A stretch of 46,880 nucleotides of DNA from Geosiphon pyriformis (Eukaryota; Glomeromycota; Glomeromycetes; Archaeosporales; Geosiphonaceae), in contig JAAOMT010000419.1 of assembly GCA_016748015.1 (NCBI GenBank), positions 11,505 to 58,384 of the forward strand, read 5' to 3'. A program made the translations under genes and the position numbers. The notes beneath the pieces were generated by a model. That model saw only the letters and a list, made by a program, of their open reading frames with translations, made no database searches and was not told the origin of the DNA. How positions within the stretch are numbered: position 1 is the first letter of the stretch; each line of letters begins with the position of its first letter. Shown one piece after another: positions 43,795-46,880 of the stretch.

Positions 43795-45236
43795 TTTTTT
43801 TTTTTTTATTATTATTTAACGAGTGAGGTCCAAACACTACCTAGTATAATACATCATACTAGTGATCTAAACTAGGCGTGAATCATGCTTTTTCTACACA
43901 TGACCAGCCACTCAGACTAGTCAGAACAACACTAGGCATCTATACGCACCGAGACCAAGTTACCTACATCTGAAAAGAATAAACTAGATTTACGAAACCC
44001 AAAACTAATACCAAGTGCATCAGCAATACTCAACAATTTAACCACACCAGACGAGAGCACTAAAGGAAAACCAGAAACTGAGATAGGAATGGAGCCATCA
44101 CACAGGATCAAGCCACCTTTCTCCATAACAGCTTTGTGTTTTGCACATACCAGCCAAATATCATCATGGAATACAAGACTAAATTCGCAAACAAATGCCA
44201 CAATATTTTGAGCCACTGTTTTAGAGTCCTTGAAAACAGAAAGAAATTCATGATACCACTCATTGAAAACAAAGCCCTTACATATAGCCGTACTAACAAC
44301 AGCATCAGAAGTGCAAGCAGAAAGCAACTGTAAAACACATAAAGTTGAGTGAGATAAACCTGAGCATGTTTCCCAAACAGATGCATGAGCGTTCATCAAC
44401 CAAGCACAATCACCAGTATTGAATGGGCATAAAAACACATGATCTGAAATTTCAACATTGCCACAGAACAAACACATCACATTGGGGTACCCCTTATTAT
44501 AAAGTTGCTTTCGCACAGCAACAGGAAGACAATAATGCAACGCCTTCATAAAATATGTCCGAGATCCAGCAGTATGAGCATTAGTGAAACCAGTGGCCAA
44601 ATGAGAGTCTGGATGCCACACCGAACATGACCTGAACCAATCAACATCAGCACGTAGGCTGTCTACCAATACCCAAGAACCAGAACCAACCTCTCAATAT
44701 GCATGATGAATAGAGTAGAAAACACCATGAACAAAATGCCTAGAATTACCAGAAACCACAGTACCGCCAGCCTTAAGAAAATGTTCATCGATTCTGTAAG
44801 GAAGATGCACACCAGAAGATGCAGCAGCCCTAGCCAAAGTGTCAGCATGTTTATTGCCCAAGACTCCAGAGTGACCTCTAACTTTAATCCAATTAACATC
44901 CAAATTTTTGCAACAAATGACATTAGAAATATGGCAGCGTTTGACCCAACACTGATTCCTGAAATCTGGATGCTCCAACAATAACTCTGACCTGCATCCA
45001 TCCAAAGTGGTCTGGCTGTCTGAAAACAGATTAACTGAACGAGAAGGAGGGACACACTTGAGAGCCAAAGCAATGGCCTGCAGCTCTGTCATGGTAGAAG
45101 AAACCAAACCAGAAACTTCCACACCCAAACCCAAATCAATGTCCTCAAAAAAACCAGCAGTGCCAGCCCTCATACCAAGAGTACCCAGCCCACACAGAGA
45201 ATTATCCGTAAACAGAGAAAGGTGATCAGTATTACC
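43795..45236 (-). mobile_element. LINE copy 3, 5'-truncated, best preserved
   Basis: The poly(A) is seen as T run 43,795-43,807 followed by ATTATTATTTAACGAG. Homology to the family begins abruptly at about 45,236 with NTDHLSLFTDNSLCGL, in the middle of RNase H. This is the usual 5' truncation of LINE insertions. It abuts an unrelated minus-strand frame. The copy has a much higher GC content and far fewer mutations than copies 1 and 2. Confidence 0.92.
43932..45236 (-). pseudogene. LINE copy 3 RNase H and C-terminal domain
   Basis: One frame from the truncation point to TAG 43,932 (about 435 codons) with a single TGA at 44,694-44,696, in SIHHAY(stop)EVG where the sister copy has Trp (ASWEVG). 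RNase H residues are all present: LFTDNSL, MTELQAIALALKC, LFSDSQTTLDG, VRGHSGVLGNKHADTLARAA. Then HLATGFTNAHTAGSRTYFMK, HYCLPVAVRKQLYNKGYPN, the zinc motif CLFCGNVEISDHVFLC, and a C-terminal region (GFVFNEWYHEFLSVFKDSKT, ILCDGSIPISVSGFPLVLSS) ending SVRIDA. Without RT it is dead, but the near-intact frame dates it as the youngest LINE insertion here. Confidence 0.9.
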
Positions 45237-45545
45237 AGAGGTTTTTGGTCTCTTTTCTGTAATGTTGTTGATACTTATTTGCTGTGAATTCATGTTTTCT
45301 GGATGTGGTTGAACCTCCAATAACTGAATTTATCTTCAAATTATCTCCTATAATTTGAACTGCTGGGCTTATAAGTGGAATGGCCAATTCTTTGCCAGTT
45401 ACTTTATGTAGTTACATTGTAGTAAACGACAACTCTTTCCCAGGAATTGTTCATCTGGAAGCTCACTAAAAATGTGTAGTTACTTTGCTGTGAAAGTCAA
45501 CTCTTCTACAGGAATCTTGTCTATAGGCTATCTTAATGATTGTAA
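45237..45545 (-). pseudogene. Uncharacterised frame interrupted by LINE copy 3
   Basis: The minus strand reads IPVEELTFTAK, stop, LHIFSELPDEQF, then after a one-base frame change GKELSFTT, stop, LHKVTGKELAIPLISPAVQI, IGDNLKINSVIGGSTTSRKH and EFTANKYQQHYRKETKNLW, at which point LINE copy 3 begins. EELTFTAK-LH and KELSFTTM-LH look like an internal repeat. Both stops follow at the same place in the repeat (Gln-like, TAA). It may be the C-terminal part of the frame at 46,174-46,880, or a separate repeat-encoded protein. I cannot name it. Confidence 0.45.
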
Positions 45546-46173
45546 TAAGAAAAGAAAAGGAAAATAAAAAAAATGTAAAAGAAATAGAATTTTGTCAAAA
45601 CGTTTTCTATCCAGGCCTGGAGTCACTAACAGTTTACTGAAATTGGTAGCTAATCAATTTCGAAATGTTAGTTGGGTTTTGGGGATTTTCTAAGTACAAT
45701 AACTAAGGAATTTGGTTTTTTGAATTATTTGATATTTATTTCTTTTTTGTGTGTATAGGAACAGTTTTAAGAGATAAATCTAAAGTAAGATACATTTTCT
45801 CGAAGAGAGAAGCTTTTCTTTTATACAACTTGTTGTAACACTATTCTATGAACTTGAACTTTGCTATTTTCTACAATTTCACTGAACTAAAGATACATTT
45901 CGGCGAACTACAAGTTATTTCGGCAAACTATTAAATATTTCGGTGAACTATCAATTATTTCGGCAAATTTCTACAAATTTCAGCGAACTTCTGAATGTTA
46001 TATAGTTTGGGGTATTGCATGATTGATCATCGCAATTAGGTTACATTTGTGTTGTGTGCAATTTGAGTTATTAATTAAATGATAATTTCGGACATTTTTG
46101 CTAATGTAATAAGTGATCATTTGAAATGATAATATATGCTAATTAATGATAGGAATTATAAGATAATTTCATG
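45546..46173. other. Non-coding stretch with 20-bp tandem repeat
   Basis: No frame was recognised. The repeat at 45,880-45,990 is the main structure; the rest is AT-rich. Confidence 0.5.
45880..45990. repeat. 20-bp tandem repeat with conserved TTTCGG(C/T)GAACTA core
   Basis: Cores start at 45,880 (CACTGAACTA), 45,901 (CGGCGAACTA), 45,921 (CGGCAAACTA), 45,941 (CGGTGAACTA), 45,961 (CGGCAAATTT) and 45,981 (CAGCGAACTT). Each is preceded by ATTT or TTTC, and the spacing is exactly 20 bp for the last five. The first ten bases of each unit vary while the core is kept. Confidence 0.85.
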
Positions 46174-46880
46174 CTAAATAATATCTCTAATTTCATCTGG
46201 TAACATAACCTCCTCCTCAAGACTGAGCTCCGTCGAAGTCCAAGTACTGTCTGTTATTTCCAGATAATAATTCAAAATTATTGAAGAAATTTGGTCTGAA
46301 AATTGTTGAAATTTCAGTTCTGTGAGCTTTCCAATATATTGAATCTTCAAAAGTTGAAAAATTGGGTTTTGCAGTATGTTTTCACAGGTGTGGAATAGGT
46401 TATAAAGTCTAAAAGCAGCTCTGAGCTTGTAGCGACTGTTTGTTGGTCCAGCTGTTGTTTTGAATTCGTTGTGGAGTTGTTTTTAGATAGCTTTTTTTGT
46501 GAAGTTTGCTGTTGTAAGTTCCAGTTTCCATTTGTAGAGTGTTTTTTCAATGTAGAAATATCTATAGATTGAAGGATATTCAGTGTTTTCCTCCTTGAGA
46601 CACAATTGAAGTCTTTGTTGACTTGTAGCATTTGGTGGAATACTAATTGGAGTGAGCATTAGGTTTTCTCTTAAAGCAAGCTTTAAAAGTTCTGGCAGGT
46701 GAATTTCAGTGTAACTTCTTGTGTTTTTCTTATACGGTTGATATTTTTGTGAATTTGGGGCTACATTTGTAACTACTTCTGTTTGGGTATAATTAATGTG
46801 GTTTCTAGTAACAGTAATGGATAATTCGGATATTGTTTTTAAAGCTAACATTAGTTTTTGGGATAATTGTTGAATGTTTT
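46174..46880 (-). pseudogene. Uncharacterised repeat-family protein, partial at window edge
   Basis: The minus-strand frame is open from the window edge (IQQLSQKLMLALKTISELS) to TAG 46,174-46,176, with one in-frame TAA at 46,483-46,485 at a Gln-like position. ATG candidate at 46,851. Segments: TEVVTNVAPNSQKYQPYKKN, RSYTEIHLPELLKLALREN, LCLKEENTEYPSIYRYFYIE, LRAAFRLYNLFHTCENILQN, KIQYIGKLTELKFQQFSDQI, DSTWTSTELSLEEEVMLPDE. It is helical, soluble and about 230 residues, and resembles multi-copy proteins I associate with Rhizophagus genomes, possibly transposon-borne. No function can be assigned. The N-terminus lies outside the window. Confidence 0.55.

Noticed and set aside
1-46880. CRISPR array or prokaryotic operon.
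   Set aside because: No direct repeats with regular unique spacers of suitable length, no cas-like frames, and introns and retrotransposons indicate a eukaryotic nuclear genome.

Overview
The window looks like a transposon-dominated, AT-rich stretch of an arbuscular mycorrhizal fungus genome (Glomeromycotina, Rhizophagus-like or a relative). This rests on three kinds of protein that I recognise from that lineage: a K+-channel-tetramerisation (T1/BTB_2) protein with a short intron, a LINE family with a zinc-knuckle ORF1 and an APE/RT/RNase H ORF2, and a Ty3/gypsy element whose pol carries a Cys-rich segment and a dUTPase-like domain. No database search was possible, so the species is an inference.

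Layout. Positions 1-10,400 are moderately AT-rich host-like sequence. They hold one convincing intact gene (the T1/BTB protein, minus strand, exons 9636-9692 and 8894-9559), several decayed reading frames on the minus strand (841-1484, 1589-2011, 5040-5390, 5578-6037), a tandem duplication (2152-2570) and small repeats. Positions 10,700-17,710 are an extremely AT-rich desert. Reading the minus strand through its stop codons shows a hollowed-out Mutator-like (MULE) transposase at about 13,860-15,970. Near the right end of the desert lies a CpG-containing perfect palindrome with four CACGTG sites (16,862-16,961).

Positions 17,713-34,730 are one LINE copy (copy 1, minus strand) split by a complete 10,165-bp Ty3/gypsy element (19,882-30,046, plus strand). 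The element has two 879-bp LTRs and a 4-bp target duplication, and the LINE reading frame resumes exactly across the insertion. Positions 34,818-41,635 are a second, nearly full-length copy of the same LINE family, placed so that its 3' tail abuts the 5' end of copy 1. Positions 41,640-43,794 are a second AT-rich desert. Positions 43,795-45,236 are a third, 5'-truncated and much better preserved LINE copy, inserted into an uncharacterised minus-strand reading frame. The remainder (45,237-46,880) holds that frame, a perfectly periodic 20-bp tandem repeat and another uncharacterised minus-strand frame running off the window.

How it fits together. Almost every element is broken in the same way. 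Stops sit where CGA, CAA or TGG codons are expected, and catalytic Asp or Glu codons have become Asn or Lys. The two LTRs differ at roughly 75-80 of 879 positions by my hand count, nearly all transitions. This suggests a repeat-directed or methylation-linked C-to-T process acting on both strands. The three LINE copies, the gypsy element and the MULE desert look like successive stages of that decay.
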